From contig NEEC01000002.1 of the NCBI GenBank assembly GCA_002189035.1, positions 2,418,001 to 2,482,000 on the forward strand: DNA of 64,000 nt. The letters run 5' to 3'. A program made the translations under genes and the position numbers. Below are positions 1-13,037 of this stretch, in pieces; position 1 is the stretch's first letter, and the number at the start of each line of letters is the position of its first letter. The notes beneath the pieces are model-generated. The model was not told the DNA's origin, searched no databases, and saw nothing but the letters and a program-made list of their open reading frames with translations. Source of the DNA: Utricularia gibba. Its lineage: Eukaryota > Streptophyta > Magnoliopsida > Lamiales > Lentibulariaceae.

Positions 1-3000
1 GCACGAAGCCAAGAGGGGACTTGATCGTATGAAGTCATGTCATCTATCCAGTCAAGTTCTTCATCCATTTGATCAAAAAGCTCTACTTCCTCCTCACTCC
101 TAGCTATCATACGGTTCACTTGGTGAAGTGATGGGACATCATGAACAGTTTCTTGATATCTTTCTTCATCATGCAACAAAGTTTCTAAAGTTAGACGCCG
201 CTCTTCATGTGTAGTTCGCTGATCAAACCTCCCTGCATTAATGACTTCATCAGCCATGTCAATCTTGTACTGCTGAATATTATTCCGAATCAAGCTCTCT
301 ATAGAACCCACGTATCGGTCCTTTCCTGCAAGATCGTCATCTAAATCAACTCTCCCTCTTCTCCTAAACTCATCCTCTTTCTGGTGGCTCGAAATTTTGT
401 CGACCACAGCTTCCATATAGATCACCTTCACCTCCCTTGTCTGCCCAATACGATGCGCTCGAGCAACTGCTTGTTCCTCATTTTTGGGGTTTGGATCTGG
501 ATCATATATGATAACAGTGTCGGCAGACTGAAGATTAAGACCCCGCCCAGCAGCTCGGATGCTAAGCAAAAATATAAAGCAGTCTGTATCAGGATCGTTA
601 AAATCAACTATAGCTGATTCACGGTCTTCCAGACTAGTCATTCCATCAATTCTTCTGAAGACAAGCCTCCGCCACTGCAAATACTCTTCGACTATGTCGA
701 GGAGTTTGGTCATAGTGCTGAAGAGCAGTACCCTGTGTCTAGTTCTTTGAAGTTTAATCAATACCCTATTAAGAACCCACATTTTCCCACATGATCTCAC
801 GAGAAAATCCTTTGACAAATCATTGAAATATGGATAATTGAGCAACGGATGATTGCAAGCTTTTCTCAACTCCATGCACCTATTGTTCAAAGTCTTGTAG
901 ATTTTGGCCTGATAAATTGGATTCTTTTGAACCTTACGCTGTTCATCTTCAGGATCAACCCTAAGAGTGCCTGTAGCTTTAATCCAGTCATAAATGGCAC
1001 TCTGTATCGCAGACATTCGGCATTTCAAAACAATTGAAACCTGCACCCAAAAAATCTGTCAGTCCATGGCAATATTCATAATTGAGAAAAAATGAATCGT
1101 ACCTTTGGAGGAAGTGATCCTTCCACATCCTCAACCCGACGCCTAAGCATAAAAGGCTCCAGAATTTGATGTAGTCTATGAATAATAATTACTTTTTTCT
1201 CTGTCTCAAGCCAATCATCTTCAGCATTGTGTCCTGGCCCTTCCTTTTGAAAGGGCTGAGAGAACCAATCATGAAATACCTTTTTATTGTCAAAAACGTC
1301 TGGGAGCAACAAGTTCAGAAGTGACCATAGTTCCTTAAGATCGTTCTACAGATAAAATATAAGTCCCATAATCATCAGAACATGCACATGATAAACGCCT
1401 GATACAGCAAAATTAAAAACACAAGGCCAGAAAAAAATTAAATGGTAGAAAGTATTTAACCCACGAGCAAAAATGCAAATAATATTCCTACAGTTTCAGC
1501 GAAACGGTAGTCTTTATCCATCTGCACTGTGCTCAAAAACTCACAATGCTAGACTTTCAGAGCAAACATAAAGCTGCTGCTACAAAATGTCCCCGAGGCC
1601 ATCACCATTATAGGCTAATTCAAATACACTAATAAGCAAGATGCGTACTAGTTACAACAGGTTTCAAATGATGCACGAAAACACATCTGGATATTTAATC
1701 TAGAGACTGGACAAAGAAACTGCAGCAGTGTTCGCCGTCAAACATTATTTAGCATAAAACAATTATGTTATCATCATTCCATATAATAAAATTCAGCAGG
1801 ATCAGGCAATCATTCCAATCCGAAACCATAAGCACCCTTCTCTACCTCATTGAAGCTTACAGAATAAAATTTCTTTGAAAGACATTTGGTAATAGTGAAG
1901 CTTTAAATGAAGGTAGAAATAAATTAAAAAGTATATTTTCCAATAATAAGCCACATTACGAATACGTTTTTTCGTTTCAATACTAGATTTCCATAAATAG
2001 GAAAACATACCTGCAATGGGGTCCCTGTGAGAAGCAAGCGTCTTTGGCAACGATATCTGTCCAAGTCACGTGCTAAAACCGATTCCCTGTCTTTCATTCT
2101 TTGTGCTTCATCAATGATGATGTACTTCCAATCTATCTTTGAAAGCTTTGACCGATCATACATAATGAATTCATATGTAGTAACAAGAACGTTGAACTTC
2201 ATGGCCAAAACCTCCTATACCAAAAAAAACAAAGAGGAAGAAATCTACTTATACTGTGGCACACAAAAACCCGAGAAGATAAATGGAACAGTCAGGCAGT
2301 TACCTGGGAAAACAACTTTGATCTCTGGTCCTTTCCGCCAACATAATATATACATGAAAATGTTGGAAGCCAATTATGTAATTCACTCTGAAATGAAACA
2401 TTATAAGCAAAAATGTAAAATTAAAGAAAACTTGGTAAGAGTACGAAATGGGACCTCAAGAGAAAATACCTTCCAGTTCACCAGAACTGCATTAGGAACA
2501 ATAATAAGATGCGGACCATAATTTCCTTTGAATTCCATTAAATAGGCAAACAAGGACATAACCTGAAAAAATAATAAAGTAAATCTCCTCAACGGACAGC
2601 AGCTATTCAGTGATTAGTAAATGAAATCCATATGCTCCACTATACAGGCTAAAAGATTGTAAATTACTGACAAGTTGAGCTGCAGAATTCTACATTCTAC
2701 AAAAAAAGACTTGCCTGCACAGTCTTCCCAAGACCCATCTCATCAGCCAAGATTCCATTGAGTTTGTTATTGTACAGGGATAGCATCCACTGTAAACCAA
2801 CCTGCATGTGGCAGTCAGATTAGCATTGAACATTCTTACATGCATAAGTCACTGCCCATGATGAACAAACCACAAAAGGGTCTATGCTAAATAGAAGGCA
2901 GAAACACATACGAGTTGATAATCTCTTAATGTTCCAGCCCGTAACAAGGATGGCTGCCTAACAACTCGTTCATTGACTGCATGCGCAAGATGGTAATACC

Positions 3001-6000
3001 TGATTCAAATTTTAAAAATCATAAAAAGAAAAAAAGTTAACAAAATTATTACAGGAGGCATGAAATCATGCAGTACGTGAAAAGAAGACACCTAAAAATT
3101 TCCAATGTGTGATAAGCAATAGCAACACCGAATTACTAATGAACTTAACTGCAATGTTTTTAACTCAACAATTTCCATGCCCAGTCATCTCAAACCAGTA
3201 TTTACTTACTTGTTAACTGATGAACTATCCTCAGGTGCATTCATCTCTGAGAAACGATTCCTTATCATCACTTCTTCTCTGGCACAGGCTGCAGCAGCTC
3301 TGACTTCTTCTTCAGAGAGACCCTTTGAAGAAGGAGGTATTTAAATTAGAAGATATCCACCAAATGTAAGTTACACAAAGGCAGCAGGACCTACATACTG
3401 TCATCATCAATAATAGGGAAGAAAAAAATAGCTTAAGAGAAAATTTCCATTCAAGAAGCAAGAGCTAGAGTAGCAAACTTTAGACACATTCCTTTATCTC
3501 CACATATAATTTCAGCATTCTCTATGCTTCTTAAGCATTTATGATAACACAGGACGTAGGCTACAAAGTGCACCAATGGACGCAATAAGGAGCTAAAGAA
3601 ACAAAATGAAATAGGTACCTGTGCACGTGCAGCTGCAGCTGCAGCATTAGCAGTCTCCTCAACCTCCTGCTGTTTTTTCGCAGCAGTGATTTTGCTGCCC
3701 AGTTTGTGAAGATAATCCTCAGTCTGGGTCAAAAAAGAAGAAAGAACTGCATATCTTTCTGCAGCCTCCCCTGGAACATTAGTCTGTTGCTCAAGCAACA
3801 TCTCTCTGTATCTTTCCACATCATTATTTTTTAATGCTTCCATTCTCTTATTTCGATCATCATCCTTGTTTTTGGAAAATTCCCTCAGCATTCTTTCATG
3901 GTATTTATGAACTCCCCTATTTCGAGCAGTTCGGGCATCACGGATGGCCCAGTGTGCTTCAAGAAGCTTCTTCCGCCATTGAAATACAGATTTCAAGTGT
4001 TTCTCCCTGGTTGCTTTCAAAGTAGCATGAGCTTGTCTGTTAAGCTCCTGACGCTGACGCTCACACAGCCTAATGAACTTCCTGTAAGGCCTCTCCGGCA
4101 TTGCCATGATTTCCTGCTGCTGCTTTTCTATCTCATCCCTCAAACGCGCCTGCACCTCTGCAAGCTGGAGTTTTTTCGATTCAATTTGCAGCCGCATGAC
4201 TAGATCTGGTCTAATCCTCTTCCTTTCCAAATTCACAGCAAGTATCCTATCAATCTTGCTTATCTTCTCTTGTCTTTTTCCTTTACGTATTACATCAATT
4301 CCACCAGCAAAGAGGTCAGTAATATCATATGCCAGAGTCAAATTATTGTTGCTGTTCATCAAAGATGGCCCCAGAGCCTCATGCTTCCGAGTGAAAACAG
4401 GAAAATCAAATAAAGGCCCATGATACTTTCTGGTAGGGGCAGTTTCCCTTGCCTGCGATGAGTTACCTGCTTGAATGGGTTTGTCCTGCATCGGATCTGA
4501 AGCACTTGATGGCTGGGATTGTTCTTTACCTCTTCCCATGTTAATATCACCCTTGACAAGAATTTCCTTTTTTTCTGGTTCATTTCCTGGGTCAGATTTT
4601 GCAGTTCTACTTAGTCCATGGTGCTCTACTTCTCCCGGGGAGTTAGAAACCTCAGGTTGTTTGCTGAAGAATTTGAGACCTGCAGGTTCACAGGCAACAC
4701 AGAAACCCTATCATCTCCTAAGGCTTCTTCCATTGAATTATTTGCATTAAATCCTGATTTTCCCAATCGTGGTCCTTCTCCTACATTATCATCTCTACTT
4801 TCCCCAAGATGCCTATCCTTGCTAATGACAGCAGCATGTGAAACTGCAGGCAGCGTCTGCAAATCCAAAGGTAGGGGGGCAATTGACTGAAGCAGCTCAC
4901 GTGGTAAAGTTCCATCGCCTTTCTGAAAGACAAGTAAAAATGAAATCACAGCAGGATGATAATTCTGCCATTTAAAAAAGATCAATATACAAAGAGCACA
5001 AATCAGCAAGAGAATGTGTTGAGAGCAAACCTTCAAACGCCTGAATGCAAGTATCTGCGCCTTAAGAACATGCAATTGCTGCTTGGTAAATCCAACATGT
5101 GATTTTTGAATCTGTCCAATAGCATCCTGTGATGTTGAAGGATAACCAATATGCTCCTCATTGAATGAAGCCATAGATTGCGATGGAGAACGATTCAGCA
5201 ATCTTCCATTGGGTGGCTGAGAAGCTTCTATAGGAGTGGATGGTATCTTCGAATGTGAACTGTCAATGCCTTGATTCGAGTTGGCTGGCCCTAAAGAAGG
5301 ACTCACTTGAGGCATCCTGTGGCCAGACATAATGGGCTGTCTTGACAGCAAGGGCTTATCCCCAGCGTGTGCAGAGAAATGTTGCACTAGGTGGCTGCTA
5401 GAACTGTTTGCTACAGCAGCACTGGAAGGCACACCAAGGTTGCTCGGTGCAACTGTCTGCCTTGATTTAGAAGAGCCTGATTGCCCCGAAATTTCACTTG
5501 AAGAATGGCCACGTGGTGAACCTTCATTCCCTAGCTGTGGCGAGGCAACTTGCTGCTTGGAAAAAGATCCAGATTGAATAGCAGCACTATTTTCACCCTG
5601 TTCTTGGTGAGAAATCATCCTGGACTGCATGAATGGAGCCAGCTGTGAGATAACATTTGCATTTGCAGGATTCGACAGATCAATACTACATTCAAGAGCT
5701 AATGCTTGGATGGCCTGCATCTGTGAGGCCATAATCAAGTTGTTAGACATGCTCATGACATTTTGCTGACCTTGTTGCCCCAGCATCTGTGCAGATGAGA
5801 CTGACTGTCCAAGAAATGCAGGATTGACTTTTGAATCATTTCGATCATCTGGCTGAGTCCACTGACTCTGATCTCCCAGCTTGTCATTAAGTGCTGCTTG
5901 CTCCAGATATTTCTTGGATGATAACTGAGACTGATTTGATGCTGAAACAGAACCAATCGCTTCCATCTTCATATTTGATAACCGAACATCTTGATCTTTA

Positions 6001-7036
6001 CTAGTATATCCAAAAATTCCAGGCCCCAACTGTTGCTGTGATTGTGTTCCCAAGGTTGATTTCTGCTGTCCAGAGGAAAAAGCATGCTGCAAATAAGCCT
6101 GTTGCATAGAATTTAATATATGTGGCTCAACAACTTGACTCCTGATATGACTTTGCTCTGGAATATTGGGAGATCCATGTTGGCGCAAATCAATAAAATT
6201 TCGAGCTTGTTGAGGAGGTTGCATGGAGCTAGAGACAGCAGAAAAGTTTGGCATCCCATGGATCCCGTGAATGCTCCCTGCTGGGTAGGATAAAAAAGAG
6301 CCATTTGCTTCAGGTCTCCTCAGGAATTGCTGTGGCATCGACTACAGATGACAGCATAAATCTTAGTTTCTTGAAAAATAAACATTGAGAAGTTTAAGAT
6401 CTATCTTAAACAAAGATAAAACCAACACCAAATACCTGAAAACTCATCAAAGCATATGTGAGAGCAATACGTTTAATGATGGTTCATAATGAAAATATTA
6501 CAGGATACATAAATGATATTTTCCAAGCAAAAAATTTCAAATTGAAGTAACACATACCCACAAGGAATTCAAGGAAATTGCATCCTCAATGCCAACTGAC
6601 ACGTGATATAAAATTCGTATGCAAAAGAAACCAGTAAAACAAGTGTTTCCGACCTCTTTTTTTATTCAAAGGAGCAGCGCATCACATTATTTTGCAAAAG
6701 AAGGAAAATATAAAGCCCGCCGAAGGAGATAAAACAAGTTCATCAAGCCAAATATTATCACATACTTAACGAACGTGACTTAAGCGGAATCCAAGGAAAG
6801 TCTGATGTTCAAATAGCAAGAACACGAACAAAAAACACAGAATAAAAAATAGCAGAAGGAGGAAAAAAAAAAACCTGTCTTAGCTGTTGTTGCTGCAACT
6901 GCTGTCTCTGCGGCGGCTGATCAAAAGCTGACACCGCAGAGGATGAAGAGGATGGTGAAGCAGATGCAGACACAGCTGTACTACGCCCATGTCCACCAGC
7001 ACCTCCAACTTGTTGGTATCCGGTGCCTGACTGCAT
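1..7036 (-). CDS. BRM: BRAHMA-type SNF2 chromatin-remodelling ATPase (partial, C-terminus off the left edge)
   Basis: Catalytic ATPase of plant SWI/SNF complexes; uses ATP to move nucleosomes in the nucleus. Exons (minus): 7036-6875, 6341-5031, 4922-3619, 3322-3210, 2999-2912, 2801-2715, 2562-2470, 2387-2304, 2214-2011, 1345-1103, 1040-1. Seen in order: a Ser/Gln-rich start (MQSGTGYQQ), a long Gln-rich disordered region, the QLQ domain ([16 protein letters not shown], near residue 490), an HSA-like helix ([10 protein letters not shown], then [14 protein letters not shown]), Walker A DEMGLGKT, Walker B DEAQ, and the helicase C-terminal domain ending at [15 protein letters not shown] by base 1. 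The bromodomain end lies outside the window. All exon phases agree except exon 3 (1304 nt), which is one base short: the frame must change between about 4715 and 4626. Intron 6 (2714-2563) has a GC donor. The ATG at 7036 is chosen because it begins the conserved MQSG start. Family identity is near certain. Confidence 0.97.
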
Positions 7037-8193
7037 ACGTCTCGCTACCAGAAATGGTCCAAAGAATGAATCTTTTGAAATCGTACAAGTAATCAAACAG
7101 CAAGTCTACGGATTCCAGTCCTATCCCTCCACAAAACTGACTGCCTGAGTATCATACAGCCGCTTTCCATCCGCTGGGCCCAGCCCAGCACCAAGCGAGA
7201 CAAACAAAAGCACCAACACACCAAGCTCAAGATTCCCAGCAAACAGTCTGAGTCTCTGACGCCCAAAAGAGCTAAGTTTTCCGAAAACTTCCCACCTAAC
7301 CCACAGCAGTCAAACCAGTAGATAAGCAGAGAAAAATGCGCAATTAAACAAATGGATTTTCAGAAACATACTTAGAAATGGAGCTGAAAGCAGTGTCCAT
7401 ACCCTTACCCCAAAACAATTATCCGTAGAAAAGACAGTTGAAAATTGAAATCAAATCAAAACCTTGTTCCCCTCAAAAAAAAATCCGAAAACAACGGCTG
7501 TTTTCTTTAAACTAACTGATAGGACCAAAGTAGATCCAATGGACGGCGATTGTCCAAATAAGCCGGAAGTATCACGAACCTCGATCTTCTCCTTTCACTC
7601 GAAGCCTTCCAGTTTCCGGTATTTTTTACGCCATTTATTTATATTCGTATTTCGGCCCGTAGAGATTAAAAACTGAAAATATCTGGGTTGGGTGCTGGTG
7701 GTGCATGTCGACACACTGCGGGCTATAATAGTAATTTCCTTAATTTTCGTCTTACCCTCTCTTCACAAAAATTAAAAATTACATAAAAAGTTCAATTATA
7801 ATTATTTCATTGTATATAAAATAAACAAGATGAATATACCAAAATCCAAATAAGTAATGACTTTAGATATCTTTAATAATTCGATAAAATTCTTACCATC
7901 AATCATTTTAATAATATATGTTTTTATGATATTTTTAGCATATTTTTTATTTATACATATTATTTAGATAGTAATGTAAATCCAAAGTATTGTCAATTTT
8001 TAAAAACATTATTAGTGAACCAATTTGATATTATACTAATTTTAATTCATTTCAGTTAAAAAAATTAGAATATTTTTAAGTAAATCATTCTTGAAATTAT
8101 TTATAATATTTTGAATTTTGAAATATAAATTATTCACCAATCATCCCAACAACAACCGCTTATTCATGAGTTCGTCTTGTTGTGTGATTCAGC
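7037..8193. other. BRM 5' flank and spacer to CYSC1
   Basis: About 650 bp upstream of BRM has mixed composition and should hold its leader and promoter; I see no clear TATA box. From about 7740 the sequence is strongly AT-rich with only short chance ORFs, up to the CYSC1 stop codon. Nothing else recognised. Confidence 0.5.
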
Positions 8194-10610
8194 TTAATCA
8201 ACTGAAACTGGCTCCATACTTTCAGCTTCCTTCCTCAGCTCTTGAAACAACACAGACGACAGGTACCGCTCGCCGAAGCTCACATGGACGGTCTGAAGAT
8301 CAGATGTTCTCAAAAGGGTTGCACAATAAGACATTTAAAGAGGGGGGATAAGAGTTCTTACAACGATGAGTTTTCCCTTGTTTTCCGGCCGCCGGGCGAG
8401 TCGTAGGGCGGCCACCGTGTTTGCGCCGGAGGAAATGCCAACCTGAAACGCAAAGAAACAGTTACTGCAGGCCCGATTCGGCCACTGGGAAAGAGTGGGG
8501 TGTTGTTCCCTTTTGATACCATGAGGCCTTCCTTGAGTGCCAACTCTCTTGCCATTTGAACAGCTTCTTCACTTGTAACCTGCATCAGAGCGGCGCTTTT
8601 CCGGTCAGTAGAAACGATAGCAGTGGCGCATCGAGAAGATGATTAGTTACCATGAGAACTTCCTCCATCACATCCATGTCGAGGATATCTGGTTTGAATC
8701 CAACTCCATTTCCAGTGATGTGATGAGGGCCTGAGCAGTTTGTTTCCATTTCTCATGTTTCAACAGGTTGAAGAATAAGGAGGATTATATGCATCTGTAC
8801 CTGGTTTGCCTCCATTAAGGACGTTGCTTTCAGCAGGCTCAAGTCCATAGATCTACATGAAATTAAGGGAATCTGAGACAGAGCTCAAGAAAACACCCAT
8901 ACACTAGAATCCACCTTCACTTCAGGATTCTTGGATTTCAGGTACTTCCCAACACCAGACACAGTTCCTCCACTCCCGATACCCATTACAAAGATGTCGA
9001 CTTTTCCATCGGTGTCCTCCCATATCTCCGGCCCAGTCATCTCGAAGTGTACCTGATTTGAATGTCGAGACTCGTTAACAACTAGTCATCAGCCTGAGAA
9101 TGATGGAACAGTACCTGAGTGTTGGCAGGATTGGAGAACTGCTGAAGCATGAAGGAATCAGGCACGGATTCCAGAAGATCATACGCTTTCTTCACAGTTC
9201 CTCCCATTCCCTTGTTGGGATCTGTTAGAATCAGGTCAGCTCCAAAAGCCCTCATGGTCACTCTTCTCTCCAAGCTGGTGTAAGACGGCATTGTCAGGAT
9301 CATCTTGTACCCCTTCAGGGCTGCCACAAAGGCCATACTTATTCCCATGTTCCCCGAAGTCGGCTCGATCAATGTCGTCTGATAACTTAAACACAATGCA
9401 TCAAATGATCCACAGGCGCAGCAGCCGAGTTGTGAAATGGGATGAATACCTTTCCGGGCGTGATGAGGCCTTTGCTTTCGGCATCGGCAACCATGGCTAA
9501 TGCAGGTCTGGTAGCAAAAAGAAGCTCTTTGAAATAACCACATGAATGCATGAGAAAATGAAGGGGAACAGGGTGCATGTTGCCTGTCTTTGATGCTGGC
9601 TGTGGGCTGAAACATCTCCTGCTTTGCAGCAACATAAGCGCCACATCCTTCAGTTAGCTTGTTGAGATAAACCAGAGGCGTTCTTCCTATTAGCTGCCAT
9701 AGTGAACATAACAATATTTGATAGTATAGTATAAAAGATTTATATCTAAATTTGCATAATAATTATAATTATTTTTTAATTAATTAGTATATGTACGTAA
9801 ATTTTTAATGACTATATCATCTACATATTAATTTTTTAAGTATATGAATGATCTATACAAATAAAGAGTGAAAACTAATTATATCTATACTACTCATCTC
9901 ATATAAAACATTATATTCAATTAAATATATATATATACTTAATTATACTGTATTTAAACATAATACCTTACTAACCTCTAAGATTAATATGGCTAACTAT
10001 CCAATGTACACATTACACGAGTGTAAAAGAGAAGTATGGAATTTGACTGTAGAAAAAAAATAATGAAATAAAATAACATAAATTCGTATAAAATCAATTG
10101 AAATATGAATTTTATTTTATAAAAAAAGAAAATAAAATCAATTGATTAATCCTAAGGAGTATGGAATAACAAAATTGACTCTGTTTCATTTAATTTAAAT
10201 GCTGTCTGGAATTTTTTTCATCACGTGGCGCTATTAATTATTATGTATTTAATAGGGGATGAAAAATCATGAGGAATCCACATTTTGCAAAAATGCCCCT
10301 AAAAGTTATCATAATGACTGATCCACCCCGCCTTCCCCAGAGAAATATCTTTCCTTTTTGGGTCAACTCCACCACCACCCCAGGCCCATATCCTCACCCT
10401 TATCCCTATGTTTCATATCGCTTAAACAGGAGTGGGAAGGAAGAAGATGACCTGAGATGCGTCCTTTTTTATTCTGGTGGCCGGCAAATCCTTGGCGAGA
10501 TCTCTGAGCCGTTGGGCGAAGGAAGAGGAGTCGCCGGCGGCCGTGGAGAACGGCGTTTTGCGGCGGAAGAGAAGATGGGGTATCACCGTTCTCAGACCAG
10601 GACCCGCCAT
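8194..10610 (-). CDS. CYSC1: mitochondrial bifunctional L-3-cyanoalanine synthase / cysteine synthase
   Basis: PLP enzyme of the OAS-TL family that converts cysteine plus cyanide to beta-cyanoalanine and sulfide, the cyanide detoxification route in plant mitochondria. Ten exons (minus): 10610-10452, 9693-9584, 9507-9450, 9378-9115, 9052-8915, 8852-8801, 8730-8651, 8579-8520, 8442-8362, 8292-8194; 1101 nt, 366 aa, all phases consistent. Exon 1 encodes an Arg/Ser-rich presequence without acidic residues at its start, as expected for mitochondrial import. PLP lysine lies in [10 protein letters not shown]. The substrate loop reads PTSGNMGIS, with Met where cytosolic O-acetylserine lyases have Thr, and the phosphate-binding stretch reads [12 protein letters not shown] with Ser for Thr; both changes are typical of cyanoalanine synthase. 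The protein ends SVD. Intron 2 (9583-9508) uses a GC donor. Intron 1 contains an AT-rich TIR element. Bifunctionality is inferred from the family. Confidence 0.95.
9717..9976 (+). mobile_element. AT-rich TIR element (MITE-like), copy 1, in CYSC1 intron 1
   Basis: Begins TTTGATAGTATAGTAT and ends with a related inverted sequence (ATACCTTACTAACC). The interior shares the order of motifs AGATTTATATCTAAATTT, then TTAATTAATTAGTATATG, with the copies at 51290-51521 and 56943-57172. It is non-coding and lies wholly inside CYSC1 intron 1. The superfamily is not determined; I could not fix a target-site duplication. Confidence 0.5.
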
Positions 10611-11579
10611 TGCTGCTGATCTCTCTGAAACTTCATCTTCTGTGTCGCGTCTTATAAAGACAAAGTGGTCCAGCGGGGCGCTGCAACTACCGTTTAGCGC
10701 TTACTTGCGCACGAGTAGGGTAGGATTCTTTACCTAAACGAATCCAACGCACATAAAGCCCCAAAATTCCCAACCACTGTTAACTACTATGTGTTCAGGT
10801 CAGAGAACGCAGTAACTCCGATCGATCGGAGAAGAGACTCAATTAATAAAATATAACTACAGCACGTGGACCGAGATGAGAGTTCATTTTGAACTTCATT
10901 CCTGTACAAAGTATGGGAATGAAGTTCCATATTTAATTACGGTTTTGACAAGTTAATGCATATTTTTTACAATTTTGAAGCTTGAAATTTAGTTTTGAAA
11001 TTTGTTGTTTTTACAATTTTCTCATTTAATTACATTATATAATTTAATATGTTAAATCACATATTACAAAATAATAAATTACATTTATTATAATATTTAA
11101 ATTAATAATATGAATAAAAATTTAAATTATTTAAAAATGAATAAATACAATGTCTTTAATTAATTTATTACTTAATTATTCAAAAAAATCAATAATTTAA
11201 TCTTAAAATTTAAGTTTATTAATTTACTATATAATAAATAAAAAGTAGAATTTATAAAAATTAAACAACATTAATTAATAAAATTATCAAAACATAACTG
11301 CCCCAAACTCACTCCTTATTCAATATCATTTTTTGATTGAATCTATAATTTTTCTTTTTTTAAACTAAAACTTAAATTAAAATGAAGCATATCTTAATCA
11401 CTTAAGTCATGATCTAGGACAAATTATTTAATGACATGTTGAAATTAAGAATTTGATGGATTGGACCAACATATAAAGCTTAAATATACAAAAAAATATG
11501 AATTATATTTTAAAAGATTAAATTAAACTAATTATTAATCATTTATGATCTATTATATATTTGATCATTTTAATTTAAT
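10611..11579. other. AT-rich spacer upstream of CYSC1
   Basis: The first 130 bp upstream of the CYSC1 ATG is GC-richer and probably holds its leader and core promoter. The rest (10900-11579) is more than 75% A+T by eye, with no ORF or recognisable element. Confidence 0.5.
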
Positions 11580-12160
11580 TTCACGATATGAAATTGATTA
11601 GTGAAAAATCGGACAAGGGTAATCGGTTCCTAAAAGATTGCCAAAAGAGATCCCGAGAGGATAACGCCAGACGACACATCGACGTCTGTCAGAAATCTGA
11701 TAGGTATGACCATATGACACAGTTTGAAAAGCGGCCGAATTACGGCATAACAGGCGGTCGATATCTGAAAAGCGAGATCGTATAGCAGGAGCAAAAATCA
11801 ACCGATATTTGCAGACACCAGAATTCGGTCAAATTGAGCTCTCCTATAAATAGGAAGAATTATGATGAAAGAGGGGTTGGGCTAAAAAGATTTATTTAAT
11901 TTGTATTCTCATCTTCGCGATCTCCATCTAGTGAAACTTTTTTCCGGCGAGTTTCGACAGCTCCGTGGTTTTTCCGCTTTACGGCGGTTTTCACGTAAAA
12001 AATCATTGCTCACTCTTATTCTAATCGCACCAACCGTGAAGAACGTGACTAAGCGTGACATTCCCAACCACGCATATCACCTGAAATCGGCCTCCCAACG
12101 GATACCGATTTCACACATAACAGAAATTATTTGTTCTAAGAGCTAACTTTCCATCACTTT
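11580..12160 (+). mobile_element. possible solo LTR / LTR remnant
   Basis: A block of distinctly higher GC content between AT-rich flanks, with a sharp left edge near 11580. It contains a strong TATA box (TATAAATAG, 11845-11853) preceded by CG-rich sequence and followed by a T-rich stretch. No gene is linked to that TATA box, and the nearest coding start is 1.2 kb away. This layout (U3-TATA-R-like) resembles a plant LTR. I found no primer binding site, no matching second LTR and no clear target duplication, so this could equally be the promoter and leader of an unrecognised non-coding transcript. Confidence 0.3.
11845..11853 (+). promoter_or_regulatory. TATA box in the LTR-like block
   Basis: TATAAATAG, a near-perfect plant TATA box, in a GC-richer island. 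Transcription would start near 11880. The target transcript is unknown. Confidence 0.45.
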
Positions 12161-12432
12161 GAAGGCCCCTGGTAACCATCTGCATGAGTTTTCACCCTTG
12201 ATTCGTGTTCTAGTGGATTTGGTCTTACTCTTCTTTGTTTAATTGATATATAATATATGGTTTATTAGGAAAACAAAATATTCGTGAAACTTGTTGAACA
12301 AGCCCGATGGTTCTGCAACGGCCCTCTTCGGCCCAATATCATCAAATATTTGTCCAGCTTTCCTTCACATTCCTGATTTCTTATTGCGTCTGGCTGGACT
12401 CACAGAATCTGACTCTCGATCGGCTTGTCGAT

Positions 12433-13037
12433 GTGAGTAGTGGTTGATTGATCCATGGATGATCTTCTGGTCGGCTGATTTTGCGTGATCATACATGTAT
12501 TGAATTTGCAGCTGGGAGATATGCATGTTCGCGTGTGCTGATTTTGCTCAATCGCTTTAGTTTTATGACTTCGCATATGGTGATTTAGATTGTCTATAGA
12601 TGGATTAAATATGTGCAGTATTTTTAGGGTTTCGTGTCTTAGCGATTTAGGGGCTCCCGATGTTGAGAATTGTTTCATTGCAGTAGGGTTTGATGGGATC
12701 TTCGTTTGGTTAGGATCTGATCGTGTTTTATTTAGATTGGTGCTATAGTTTTGTTTTTTAGCACTGAAATGGGTTTTTCAGTTGAATCTTATCGGTTTTT
12801 CTTGATTAACCGCCATCATACACACAATGATGGGCATGTGTTAACGTGCGTTTGGTCATTGAAGTGATGGGTTTGACTCAAATCTTGTAACAGCGTTAGA
12901 CAGAGATTTACACTGTGCTCACTGAATCATCTGTGTCAGAATTCTGTAGTTATCCAAATGCGTTTTTGATTCAACATCCATGATGTTTTTTTATGCTCTC
13001 AGTTTGAAATATTGTTAGCTAAGTCACTACCATACAG
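12433..13037 (+). other. likely 5' UTR intron of the ATI1-like gene
   Basis: A consensus donor (GTGAGT at 12433) and an acceptor (CATACAG) ending directly before the start codon at 13038 suggest one leader intron of about 605 bp. The interval is T-rich as plant introns are. Inferred from splice signals only. Confidence 0.5.

Noticed and set aside
4660-4800. short canonical intron that might rescue the BRM frame
   Set aside because: Possible donors (e.g. AAT|GTAGGA) exist, but this would remove residues I believe are exonic in orthologues; a one-base loss is simpler. Not fully excluded.
10269-10737. two plus-strand ORFs
   Set aside because: Antisense to CYSC1 exon 1; GC-rich transit-peptide sequence keeps the opposite strand open.
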